Assembly (NCBI GenBank): GCA_046328715.1
Contig: JAXLWB010000016.1
Span: forward strand, 137,813 to 201,812
Source: JAXLWB01 sp046328715
GTDB lineage: Bacteria > Chloroflexota > Anaerolineae > Caldilineales > Caldilineaceae
Reading direction: 5' to 3'
DNA length: 64,000 nt
The notes under the pieces are model-generated. The model was given only the letters and a program-made list of their open reading frames with translations. It was not told the DNA's origin and searched no databases. This document shows, one piece after another, positions 23,115 through 31,159 of the stretch (positions within the stretch are counted from its first letter, which is position 1; every line of letters begins with the position of its first letter). Both the position numbers and the translations under genes were made by a program.

Positions 23115-24422
23115 ATGACGCAGCAGCCAACGCCGCTTCTCGTCGATCATCTTTTCCGACAGGAAGCCGGAAAGATGATCGCTTATTTAACCCGGATCTT
23201 CGGGTTCGACCAGCTTGAATTGGCTGAGGATGTGGTACAGGACACGCTCTCACGTGCCTTGGAATTGTGGCCCAGTCAGGGCGTGCCTGACAATCCTTCA
23301 GCCTGGCTCATGCGCGTTGCTCGCAACCGCGCCATCGACCTGGTGAGGCGTGAGAAAAAGTTTCAACATTTGGTGCCTGAATTGCTGCATCGGTTGCGGG
23401 TAGATGAAGCCGCAGTTGAGGCGTCTGCCACCTTTACCAAGGAGATTCAGGATGACCAGTTGCGCATGATGTTTGCCTGCTGTCATCCCGATCTTTCCTT
23501 GCCGGCTCAGGTGACGCTGATTTTGAAGACGCTCTGCGGTTTCAGCGTCTTTGAGATTGCCCACACGCTCTTTACCAGCGAAGATGCGGTCGAAAAGCGC
23601 CTTGTGCGGGCGCGAAAATTCTTCCGTCAACTCGGCAGCTATGTAGAGATTACACAATCGGCGGAGATTCCGGCGCGGCTGGAGACAATCTACCGCGCCA
23701 TTTATTTGCTCTTCAACGAAGGCTATCATGGCAGCCAGGCAAAGGAAACGGTGCGTGAGGAGCTCTGTTTCGAAGCGATCCGCCTGACTGTGCTGCTCAG
23801 CGAACATCCCGCAGGTGCAAGGCCGCAAACCTATGCCTTATTGGCACTCTTCTGTTTCCATGCAGCACGCCTTTCCACTCGCATCAATGATGAAAGTGAA
23901 CTGATCCAACTGAAAGCACAGGATCGCAGCCGCTGGGATCCGGCACTGCTGGCGGAAGGCTTTCATTTCCTCGAACAGGCGGCAGAAGGCAATGAGCTGA
24001 GCGAGTATCACCTGGAAGCAGGGATCGCCGCCTTACACTGTGCCGCACCTACCTACGCCCAGACCGACTGGCACAAAATTCTCGAACTCTACACCCTGCT
24101 TTATCGACTCAAACTGTCACCTATCATTGCACTGAATCGAGCGATTGCTTTGGGCAATGCCTTGGGGGCCGAGGCAGGGCTCACTGAACTGAAGCAGATT
24201 CCCAATCGTGACAAACTCAAAGAGTATCCGTTCTATCCGGCGGCTTGTGGAGAATTTCACCTTCGTGCAGGCGAGCCAACAGAGGCGCTCAAATACTTTG
24301 CTATCGCAAGACAGTTAGCACGCAGCAGCACTGAATCCGAGTTTTTTGAACGGAAGTGTCGGGAATGCAGAGGTCTATCGCAAACGTCTAGCGAAGCTTT
24401 GCCTCAAACCGACAAGTTGTAA
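23115..24422 (+). CDS. ECF42-type RNA polymerase sigma factor
   Basis: Extracytoplasmic-function sigma factor of 435 residues. Region 2 is seen in QLELAEDVVQDTLSRALELW and SAWLMRVARNRAIDLVRR. Region 4 is seen in LILKTLCGFSVFEIAHTLF and EDAVEKRLVRARK. The second half (about 185-420) is a long helical extension, NRAIALGNALGAEAGL and FHLRAGEPTEALKYFAIARQ being TPR-like, the hallmark of ECF42 proteins with no anti-sigma partner. The DGPF gene upstream agrees. The final Leu codon and stop lie in a palindromic repeat that starts at 24417. Confidence 0.93.
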   Translation: MTQQPTPLLVDHLFRQEAGKMIAYLTRIFGFDQLELAEDVVQDTLSRALELWPSQGVPDNPSAWLMRVARNRAIDLVRREKKFQHLVPELLHRLRVDEAAVEASATFTKEIQDDQLRMMFACCHPDLSLPAQVTLILKTLCGFSVFEIAHTLFTSEDAVEKRLVRARKFFRQLGSYVEITQSAEIPARLETIYRAIYLLFNEGYHGSQAKETVREELCFEAIRLTVLLSEHPAGARPQTYALLALFCFHAARLSTRINDESELIQLKAQDRSRWDPALLAEGFHFLEQAAEGNELSEYHLEAGIAALHCAAPTYAQTDWHKILELYTLLYRLKLSPIIALNRAIALGNALGAEAGLTELKQIPNRDKLKEYPFYPAACGEFHLRAGEPTEALKYFAIARQLARSSTESEFFERKCRECRGLSQTSSEALPQTDKL

Positions 24423-24486
24423 CTCGGATGGAAAGGAACTCGGATCTTTTTTCCCAAATTTGTGTTCTTTTCCATCCGAGTTACAA
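24417..24486. repeat. family C palindromic repeat, copy 1
   Basis: A 70-base inverted repeat whose left arm starts TTGTAACTCGGATGGAAA and whose right arm ends TTTCCATCCGAGTTACAA; the arms agree at 22 of 23 bases. The second copy, also 70 bases, is at 43333-43402. The left arm supplies the stop codon of the sigma factor gene. Confidence 0.8.
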
Positions 24487-24598
24487 AACTTACTCGGGCT
24501 GCAACAATTTTTCGCACTCAAATCGTTCAGTAAGAGCGCCGATCCCTCAAATTCCAATCTTCAAATCAAAATACACTCAGGTGGGTGCCACATTCTGA

Positions 24599-24604
24599 TA
24601 TAAT
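24599..24604 (+). promoter_or_regulatory. -10 element for the phosphotransferase gene
   Basis: TATAAT ends six bases before ATG 24611. Transcription would start at or within a base or two of the ATG, which also lacks a Shine-Dalgarno site, so a leaderless message is likely. No clear -35 is seen. Confidence 0.45.
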
Positions 24605-24610
24605 GCCAGC

Positions 24611-25165
24611 ATGACATCTCATCTAGCAGACAACCAAGTTATCTTTCTCAATGGACCATCAAGCAGTGGTAAGTCGTCACTTGCCCTGGCGTTGCAACTT
24701 CATTTGGAGAAACCTTATCTTTATGTGGCAGAGGATATGTTCTTTGAGATGTTGCCCAAACGCGAGTTCCCTCAAGATGATTATTTACGCTATGGGTGGC
24801 GCTTGTATAACGGATTCACTCGCTCGATTCGCACGCTGATTGATTGTCATAACCGAGTGATTGTTGACACAGTGGCCTGGAATCCAGGAAGTTTGAGTGG
24901 GTTTGTCGAGGCACTTTGGGATCGATCCGTTTTTGCGGTCGGCCTTCACTGCCCACTTACCGTGTTGGAGGCACGAGAACAAGCGCGCAACAATCGTTCG
25001 GTCGGTCTGGCGCGCCAACAATTCGATCTGGTGCATAAAGATGCGCTGTACGACTTGGAGATCGACACCTCCAACATGAGCAGTGACGCATGCGCTGAAA
25101 AAATCATTCAGGCGATGCAGACAGCCCCGATTCCACATGCATTTGCGCATATGAAACAGCAATAG
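24611..25165 (+). CDS. chloramphenicol phosphotransferase-like kinase
   Basis: P-loop kinase-like protein of 184 residues resembling chloramphenicol 3-O-phosphotransferase. VIFLNGPSSSGKSSLALALQ carries the Walker A loop, VAEDMFFEMLP follows as in that family, and NRVIVDTVAWNPG holds the second strand. VGLHCPLTVLEAREQARNNR is the lid and arginine region. Homologues act on small molecules or are of unknown substrate, so resistance is only one option. The next gene starts one base after its stop, so the two are one operon with a second small-molecule kinase-like protein. Confidence 0.85.
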   Translation: MTSHLADNQVIFLNGPSSSGKSSLALALQLHLEKPYLYVAEDMFFEMLPKREFPQDDYLRYGWRLYNGFTRSIRTLIDCHNRVIVDTVAWNPGSLSGFVEALWDRSVFAVGLHCPLTVLEAREQARNNRSVGLARQQFDLVHKDALYDLEIDTSNMSSDACAEKIIQAMQTAPIPHAFAHMKQQ

Positions 25166-25166
25166 G

Positions 25167-26081
25167 ATGGCCTCAATCTCACACACTGAAAGCACAACCC
25201 AAACCCCGATGCACGCCGGCGAACTCCACATCGACGCCGCGCTCGTCAAACATCTGTTGAGCGAGCAGTTTCCCGATCTGGCAGAGCTCCCGCTCGCCAT
25301 TATTCGTTCGACAGGTACTGTCAATGCAGTCTTTCGGCTGGGCGACGACCTGTGTGTGCGCTTACCGAGGGTAGCGGATTGGGCGGATAGTATCGAAAAG
25401 GAATGGCGCTGGCTGCCCAAACTTGCTCCCTATCTTTCGCTGAGAATCCCCAAGCCGCTGGCACATGGAACGCCAACGGGTATCTATTCCTACCCTTGGG
25501 CCATCTATGATTGGATCGAGGGTATGCCTTATCAAGAGGAACTGGTGCATGATGAAGCAGAGGCGGCGCGCGATCTGGCAAAGTTCATTTTAGAGCTACG
25601 CAGGGTCGACATGACCGGTGCGCCCCGTGGTGGTCGTCGACCGTTACGAGAACTAGATGAGGTTACACGGGCAGCGATTGCAGCGTCGCACAACGTGCTC
25701 GACGTTGACGCCGTGACCGCGGTCTGGGAGCAATCACTTGCGGCAGCGCCTTGGGATGGCCAGCCGGTCTGGATCCATGCCGATTTATTGCGTTCCAATC
25801 TACTGCTGAAGGAGGGCCACCTCTACGCAGTGATTGACTTTGGCAGTGTGGGCATCGGCGACCCGGCCATGGATGTTGTACCCGCCTGGAGTGTTTTCAA
25901 CCAAGTTGGCCGCATGGTCTTTCGCCAGGCATTGCAGGTGGATGACGAGACCTGGGCACGAGCGTACGGCTATGCGCTGCATCAGGCGTTGCTAATTATG
26001 CCTTACTATCCCGAAACCAACCCAGAATTTGTCACAATGGCCAAACGTACGATTGGTGAAGTCTTGGCGGATCAGGGTTAA
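25167..26081 (+). CDS. aminoglycoside phosphotransferase (APH) family protein
   Basis: Kinase of 304 residues with the APH/choline-kinase fold. The N-terminal lobe has FRLGDDLCVRLPR as the nucleotide-binding lysine/arginine region. The catalytic loop is HADLLRSNLLL and the metal-binding aspartate is in IDFGSVGIGDPAMD. It begins one base after the preceding gene, which fits translational coupling. APH-family proteins phosphorylate aminoglycosides, homoserine or other alcohols; nothing here selects among these. Two antibiotic-kinase-like genes in tandem are suggestive of resistance, but that is inference. Confidence 0.9.
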   Translation: MASISHTESTTQTPMHAGELHIDAALVKHLLSEQFPDLAELPLAIIRSTGTVNAVFRLGDDLCVRLPRVADWADSIEKEWRWLPKLAPYLSLRIPKPLAHGTPTGIYSYPWAIYDWIEGMPYQEELVHDEAEAARDLAKFILELRRVDMTGAPRGGRRPLRELDEVTRAAIAASHNVLDVDAVTAVWEQSLAAAPWDGQPVWIHADLLRSNLLLKEGHLYAVIDFGSVGIGDPAMDVVPAWSVFNQVGRMVFRQALQVDDETWARAYGYALHQALLIMPYYPETNPEFVTMAKRTIGEVLADQG

Positions 26082-26134
26082 ATAAAAAGGTCTAATTGTT
26101 GTACATGGATTAATAAAATTTTCCTGGAGGAAAA

Positions 26135-26494
26135 ATGAACGAAGCCATCCGAAAAGCATTGCAAGCAGACGAACTGGTCGACATCACGGTCACGGGTCGC
26201 AAGACGGGGCAGCCACGCAAATTTGAGATTATGCTGCACCGAGATGCGGGTAGATATTACATTGCCGGGCAGCCTCAGCCGAAAAGCTGGTATGCTAACA
26301 TGCTGGCCACTCCAGAGATCACGCTGCATCTGAAGCAGAGTGCCCAAGCCGATCTGCCAGCCACGGCCCACGCTGTTCTGGATCCAGCCGAACGACGGCG
26401 TCTATTTGAATTGTTCCTCGGCAATTCGCAGATGATGACCGATCTGGAAGATTGGGTACAGCGTGCCAAGCTGATCGAAATCAAGCTCAACTAG
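26135..26494 (+). CDS. nitroreductase/deazaflavin-type (DUF385) protein
   Basis: Small split-barrel protein of 119 residues of the deazaflavin-dependent nitroreductase type. VTGRKTGQPRKFEIMLHRDA is the conserved entry, followed by YYIAGQPQPKSWYANMLATP in place of the more usual GG...PxWyxNLxAnP. The start has a strong GGAGG site. Members from actinobacteria use coenzyme F420; cofactor use in this organism is unknown. The variant core suggests a divergent branch. It follows the APH gene by 53 bases and may be part of the same transcript. Confidence 0.8.
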   Translation: MNEAIRKALQADELVDITVTGRKTGQPRKFEIMLHRDAGRYYIAGQPQPKSWYANMLATPEITLHLKQSAQADLPATAHAVLDPAERRRLFELFLGNSQMMTDLEDWVQRAKLIEIKLN

Positions 26495-26574
26495 CCAATG
26501 GCACCGTCAGTTGCGAATCAGTAGGACAGTGAATCAGTAGGAGTGTCCACTGTTTCACCGGCTACTGTCCCACC

Positions 26575-27744
26575 CTAAAACGAACGCGGCAGCCCCAGCA
26601 CATGCTCAGCCAGATAGGAGAGAATCAGGTTGGTCGAGATCGGTGCGACTTGAAAGAGCCGTGTCTCGCGGAATTTGCGTTCGATATCGTATTCGGCAGC
26701 AAATCCGTAGCCGCCGTGAGTTTGCAGGCACATGTTGGCCGCCTGCCAGGAGGCATCCGCCGCTAGCAGTTTGGCCATGTTGGCTTCGGCACCACAAGGC
26801 TGACCAGCATCAAAGAGTTGGGCCGCTTCGTAACGCATTAAATCGGCAGCCCGTATTTGGGCATAAGACTGAGCAATCGGGAACTGTACGCCTTGATTCT
26901 GGCCGATCGGGCGGTCGAAGACGACGCGCTCTTTGGCATAGTAGCGAGCCTTGTCAATAAACCAGTAGCCGTCGCCAATGCACTCCGCAGCGATCAGAAT
27001 CCGTTCGGCGTTCATGCCGTCGAGTATATATTTGAAGCCTTGTCCCTCTTGGCCGATCAGGTTTTCGGCGGGCACCTCGAAGTTATCGAAGAAGAGCTCA
27101 TTTGTCTCGTGGTTGACCATGTTGCGGATCGGACGCACCGTTAGCCCTTTGCCTGCATTCTGGCGCAAATCGACCAGGAAGACGGAGAGTCCTTCGGTCT
27201 TTTTCTTAACTTGGGGCAGCGGTGTCGTACGCGCCAAAAGCAACATCAGATCGGTATGTTGGACGCGCGAGATCCAAACTTTCTGACCATTGACCACGTA
27301 GCGATCGCCCTGCTTCTCGGCGAAGGTGCGGGTCTTGGTGGTATCGGTGCCAGTGGTGGGTTCGGTGACGGCGAACGACTGTAGCCGCAACTGTCCCGAC
27401 GCAATCTGGGGCAGATACTTGCGTTTCTGCTCCGGCGAGCCGTGGCGCAACAAAGTGCCCATGATATACATTTGGGCATGGCAGGCACCAGAGTTGGCCC
27501 CGGAGCGATTGATCTCTTCCAGAATCACCGAAGCCTCAACCAGGTTGGCACCGCCGCCACCATATTCTTCGGGGATCAGCGCCGCCAGCCAGCCGGATTT
27601 GGTGAGGGTTTCAATAAATGCCTCAGGATAGCCGGAAACTTCCTCGATTTTCTGCCAGTAGGCGCTATCAAAGGCACTACACATATCGCGCACCGCCTTG
27701 CGAATATCGGCATGTTGCTGGGCGCGTGGGTTAATCTCTGTCAT
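26575..27744 (-). CDS. acyl-CoA dehydrogenase family protein
   Basis: FAD-dependent dehydrogenase of 389 residues that introduces a double bond next to the CoA thioester. Family blocks are visible: AALIPEEYGGGG, SFAVTEPTTGTDTT and KVWISRVQHTD. The C-terminal helices have LQTHGGYGFAAEYDIERKFR. Where the usual enzymes have QIYEGT, whose glutamate is the catalytic base, this protein has QVAPIST, so the base must come from elsewhere or the reaction differs. It is codirectional with the PrpD-like gene upstream but separated from it by a family B repeat. The substrate is unknown. Confidence 0.9.
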   Translation of the reverse strand: MTEINPRAQQHADIRKAVRDMCSAFDSAYWQKIEEVSGYPEAFIETLTKSGWLAALIPEEYGGGGANLVEASVILEEINRSGANSGACHAQMYIMGTLLRHGSPEQKRKYLPQIASGQLRLQSFAVTEPTTGTDTTKTRTFAEKQGDRYVVNGQKVWISRVQHTDLMLLLARTTPLPQVKKKTEGLSVFLVDLRQNAGKGLTVRPIRNMVNHETNELFFDNFEVPAENLIGQEGQGFKYILDGMNAERILIAAECIGDGYWFIDKARYYAKERVVFDRPIGQNQGVQFPIAQSYAQIRAADLMRYEAAQLFDAGQPCGAEANMAKLLAADASWQAANMCLQTHGGYGFAAEYDIERKFRETRLFQVAPISTNLILSYLAEHVLGLPRSF

Positions 27745-27786
27745 CTCTTACAAATCCTTACTTGCAATCAAGTACAATGAAAAGGG

Positions 27787-27875
27787 GTCGCTACGCAGAT
27801 AACGGGATGAGACGGATTTTTCTGGAATTCATCCGTGTTCATCCCGGCCATTTCCGCTTGATCCGTGTACCGATC
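27787..27875. repeat. family B element, copy 2
   Basis: Starts GTCGCTACGCAGAT and ends ATCCGTGTACCGATC, with ATCCGTGTTCATCCCG internally. The right end shares the TTCCGCTTGAT-CCGATC block with the copy at 48422. Its last bases overlap the stop codon of the PrpD-like gene (27874-27876). Confidence 0.6.
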
Positions 27876-29265
27876 AGCTTCGATCCAGAACGTTGAAAAC
27901 CGCAGCCATATCAGGCGCTTCCGCTAGTTGATGGAGCGCCTGGAGTGCGGTATCGACCTTGGCGGGGCCGTAGCGGGGCGCAACCAAGGTGCGGAACTTC
28001 TCTTCGAGCGACTCGGTGGAGACTGGGTTCTCAGGGTTGCCATGCGGGTATGCAGCAGACAGGGTTTGGGTGTTTCCATTGTTCAATCTAAAGGTGATGC
28101 GGGTTCCCCATTGGGCAGGATATTGGGCGGTCAGATCCTGCGCAATAGTGATGCGTGTCCGTCTGAGCAAGGTGGCGATCCCTTCATCGACGACGCCCGC
28201 ACTCGTGAAACGTTCAGGAGCGAATTGTTCCAGGCCGACCCAGCCTTCAAGCAACCCTGTCGCCACACCATAGGCCAGGCTAAACTTGGCTTGATAGGGC
28301 GTGGCCGGGTTCATCTCTTTGACAATCTCGTAGCCCGAGGCGTAGGTTTCGATGTGAAGGTCGGCAAGCGAGGATAAGGCGTCGTCCCCTTGCCACTGTT
28401 GCTGGCGTCGAAAGTCGAGGGCGGTGTCGATGGCACTATGGGTGTGTCCGCAGCAGGAGTAGAGCTTGTAACAATTCTCGGCAATCTTCCAGTGCGTGCC
28501 TAGCCCTTCGCTGACTCGACTGGGGTCGAACTGTTGGCTGGTGGCCCGGAAGAAGCCGCGCTCTCCCTCCAGGATACGTTTTGCACCGGTAAAGCCAAGC
28601 CGTGCCAGGTCGGCGGCCAGGACGCCGTTGAAGGCCGCTTTGCCCGGATGCAGATGTTTGCTCATCGCCCCATCGGCGTTGAACTCCCATAATCCCGACG
28701 CCTGCGTTCCTGCCGTACCCAGTGCGTCAAGCATCTGGGCAGGCGAAAGGTGTAAGAGTGAACCGGCGGCAAGCGCAGCCCCAAAGGTAGCAACCGTGCC
28801 CGTGGGATGCCAGAAGCGATAGTGGCTGGGGTTGACTGCCTCCCCGATACGGAAGGCAGCCTCGTAGCCCAACACGACAGCCAACAGGAAGGCTTGCCCC
28901 GTAGTATGTTCTCGCTCAGCCACCGCCAGCGCAGCGGGAATGATGGGAGCAGCGGCATGAAGGGTGCTGCCTTTATGCACATCGTCCAATTCAAGAATAT
29001 GGGTGGCAACGCCGTTAGCGAGCGCAGCATTGGCAGCGGCAGCGCGCCCACCGCCAAAGACCGTTGCCTGACTAGACTGCCCCAGCGAAGCCACAAGCTG
29101 CTGGACCATACGTGCTGGCGGTTCCAAAGCTCCAGCCAGCGCCGAGCCGAGCCAATCGAGTACCGCTCGTTGGGCATGGGCGATGATTGGCGCGGATAGA
29201 TCGCTAAATTGAGTTTTGGCAGCGAGGTCAGCAAGAAGCTGTTCTATGAATTGCGAATGATTCAC
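27874..29265 (-). CDS. MmgE/PrpD family protein
   Basis: Protein of 463 residues of the MmgE/PrpD family, which includes 2-methylcitrate dehydratase and cis-aconitate decarboxylase. Recognisable stretches are VLDWLGSALAGAL, ANGVATHILELDDVHKGSTL, the GSTLHAAAPIIPAALAVAE helix, SHYRFWHPTGTVATFGAA, and HLHPGKAAFNGVLAADLA. The start is GTG with AGG upstream. No methylcitrate-cycle genes lie nearby. The acyl-CoA dehydrogenase downstream hints at acyl-CoA or branched acid metabolism. The stop codon is formed at the edge of a family B repeat. Confidence 0.9.
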   Translation of the reverse strand: MNHSQFIEQLLADLAAKTQFSDLSAPIIAHAQRAVLDWLGSALAGALEPPARMVQQLVASLGQSSQATVFGGGRAAAANAALANGVATHILELDDVHKGSTLHAAAPIIPAALAVAEREHTTGQAFLLAVVLGYEAAFRIGEAVNPSHYRFWHPTGTVATFGAALAAGSLLHLSPAQMLDALGTAGTQASGLWEFNADGAMSKHLHPGKAAFNGVLAADLARLGFTGAKRILEGERGFFRATSQQFDPSRVSEGLGTHWKIAENCYKLYSCCGHTHSAIDTALDFRRQQQWQGDDALSSLADLHIETYASGYEIVKEMNPATPYQAKFSLAYGVATGLLEGWVGLEQFAPERFTSAGVVDEGIATLLRRTRITIAQDLTAQYPAQWGTRITFRLNNGNTQTLSAAYPHGNPENPVSTESLEEKFRTLVAPRYGPAKVDTALQALHQLAEAPDMAAVFNVLDRS

Positions 29266-29345
29266 GGTGCGACCTGCAATTATTTTAATGCTTTTCGGTG
29301 TCAGTAGACATGATTACTACTGTGTAAATTATATTCTTCGATTTT

Positions 29346-29565
29346 TGTCATTCTGAGCAAGGGCTTTTTCGAGCGAAGAATCTTGCGTGGCTGACTCACC
29401 AAGATTCTTTCCTTACGAGTGTTGGGTTCGGCGCTAACGAAAAAATCGAGCAAGAAAACCTGAGAGAGAGTCTGTCATTCTGAGCGAGGGCTTTTTCGAG
29501 CGAAGAATCTTGGTTGGACAACGCAAGATTCTTCGTCGCAAACAGCCGCTCCTCAGAATGACAGA
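29346..29565. repeat. family D repeat pair (GTCATTCTGAG type)
   Basis: A 40-base word starting TGTCATTCTGAGC and ending CGAAGAATCTTG occurs at 29346-29385 and 29473-29512 with one difference. An inverted partner, CAAGATTCTTCG at 29524-29535 with CTCAGAATGACAGA at 29552-29565, closes a hairpin with the second copy. It fills the 349-base gap 29266-29614, which has no gene. Similar words are common between genes in several bacterial phyla. Confidence 0.8.
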
Positions 29566-29614
29566 TCAGCCCTTACCGAAAAACTAGTTTGTGCTCAAAG
29601 TATCTGTTTGGACA

Positions 29615-30421
29615 CTACCCTTTAAGGTGCTTTGCCAGAAACGCCCGCGTCAAACCTGGCAGTTTGGGATCAGTAAAACGTCCATGGCCTGCACCGATGA
29701 CGGTGTAAAAGGCCACATCAACCCCAGCGACGATCAAAGCATTGACCAGCAGTACGCTTTGCTGATAGGGCACCAGCGGGTCTTGGTTGCCATGGACAAC
29801 CAGAAAAGGCGGGGCGTCGGCGCTGACATAGGTGACAGGATTGGAGCGGGCGGTCTTTTCTTTGTTTTCCTGGATCGGCCCGCCCACCAACTGCGACTCG
29901 GGCGAATCGGGCGTGTCGTGGATCATGCCGTCAGGGAGACGCTGGGTATCCATTTGCAGAAAGTCGGTGGGTCCAAAATAGTCGACGACACATTGCACAC
30001 GGCTGGAGAAATCCAGATGCTCGCCTACCTCATATTCGGCGACCTGCCCTGTCACGCCCAGCATGGCAACCAGATGACCGCCCGCCGATGGCCCCCAGGC
30101 AGCGAAGCGATTGGAATCGAGCCTGTATTTATTGGCGTGAGCGCGTAACCAACGCACAGCGGCCTTACAATCCTGAATCTGTGCTGGCCAAATTGCATGT
30201 TGGCTCAGGCGATAGTTGAGTGAGGCAACGGCATAGCCCTGCTCTGCATAGTGGACCGGCACGGGATCGTTTTCATTGCCTTCCTTGCTGCCCATGCGAA
30301 AGGCTCCACCATGCACCCAGATCAGCAGCGGCAGATTGTTGCCCGCATCGGGCAGATAGAGATCGAGTTTCTGGCGTTCATGGCCGTTGGTGACATAGGC
30401 TAGATCGCGCAACGTTTGCAT
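29615..30421 (-). CDS. alpha/beta hydrolase, BD-FAE/esterase type
   Basis: Serine hydrolase of 268 residues. The oxyanion loop is WVHGGAFRMGS, the nucleophile lies in AAWGPSAGGHLVAMLG, the acid in HGNQDPLVPY, and the histidine in GAGHGRF. This arrangement is that of bifunctional feruloyl/acetyl-xylan esterase-like proteins. There is no signal peptide. The start has GAGGAG upstream. It ends a minus-strand run GH3 - cupin - GH39 - LURP-one - esterase, which suggests removing acyl groups from plant-derived glycans or glycosides, an inference from context. Confidence 0.9.
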   Translation of the reverse strand: MQTLRDLAYVTNGHERQKLDLYLPDAGNNLPLLIWVHGGAFRMGSKEGNENDPVPVHYAEQGYAVASLNYRLSQHAIWPAQIQDCKAAVRWLRAHANKYRLDSNRFAAWGPSAGGHLVAMLGVTGQVAEYEVGEHLDFSSRVQCVVDYFGPTDFLQMDTQRLPDGMIHDTPDSPESQLVGGPIQENKEKTARSNPVTYVSADAPPFLVVHGNQDPLVPYQQSVLLVNALIVAGVDVAFYTVIGAGHGRFTDPKLPGLTRAFLAKHLKG

Positions 30422-30440
30422 TGTTTTTCTCCTCTATACT

Positions 30441-30944
30441 TTATGAATCTTGATCCTTGGCCTCATCCTCATGTCCCATGCGATCAATGATAATGGCGCA
30501 GGCAATGATGAGCACTGGATCTTCACCCGGTGCCACATCCACCGTATAGCTGTCGCGTAGTGAGAGCCACTTCTTGGAAGCTTGAGCAACGGTTTCACCG
30601 TCACGCGTAATCGTGTAGTTCTTATCCAAAATGTCGCCCTGAATTCGCAAATCGGGAGCGTCGCCAGGCATATCAATGGTAAAGCCTTCGCGTAAGATGT
30701 TGATCAAGTCCTTGCGGACAGTGACATCGGGCTGGTTAGGCCGCTCGATCACATACGTCGAACGGAGCGAAAGTCGCTTTTCCCAGATCTTGCCCTCTTC
30801 ACCGGTTTTGAGGTTGCGCAGGATCAACGTGTTGTGCAATGTGATCAGCTTGCCCTGCACTTCAAATACATTCTCTCCGCTTTCATCCTGAATGTAATAG
30901 CTATCGCGCAGACTGAAAATTCGCTCTTTTAAGGTATATCGCAT
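30441..30944 (-). CDS. LURP-one-related protein
   Basis: Protein of 167 residues with the LURP-one/tubby-like beta-barrel pattern: repeated blocks KERIFSLRDSYYIQDESG, GKLITLHNTLILRNLKTGEE and KKWLSLRDSYTVDVAPGED, each a strand-turn-strand. The C-terminal helix IIACAIIIDRM would fill the barrel, as in tubby-like folds that bind membrane lipids. Bacterial members have no established role. The start has AAGGAG upstream. It lies 19 bases before the esterase gene and is separated from GH39 by a family A repeat. Confidence 0.88.
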   Translation of the reverse strand: MRYTLKERIFSLRDSYYIQDESGENVFEVQGKLITLHNTLILRNLKTGEEGKIWEKRLSLRSTYVIERPNQPDVTVRKDLINILREGFTIDMPGDAPDLRIQGDILDKNYTITRDGETVAQASKKWLSLRDSYTVDVAPGEDPVLIIACAIIIDRMGHEDEAKDQDS

Positions 30945-31045
30945 GGTCGGCTCCTTGTAGCTGGCATCTTGCTAGAATCTGCAACAGTGACTGCACTGTC
31001 ATTATACGCTATGCAACTAGAGGTGCCGTGCCCATGAATACTTTC

Positions 31046-31159
31046 GCGCCAGGGCTTATGCAAGACGATGTAGCTAACCGTAGCACAAGAACCTTTCTTG
31101 TGCGTTGTGTAATCGGCAAACGAACAGGAAGGTATCTTGTGCTACGAAATGCACGTTCG
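31046..31159. repeat. family A palindromic repeat, long copy
   Basis: Begins CCAGGGCTTATGCA, holds the hairpin GCACAAGA-acctt-TCTTGTGC (31083-31103), a 31-base middle, then TATCTTGTGCTACGAAATGCACGTTCGT. The short copy at 13375 has the same two ends without the middle. It directly abuts the stop codon of the GH39 gene. Confidence 0.65.

Noticed and set aside
26575..29265. Methylcitrate cycle operon
   Set aside because: Only a PrpD-like gene is present; no methylcitrate synthase or lyase is in the window, and the two genes are separated by a repeat.
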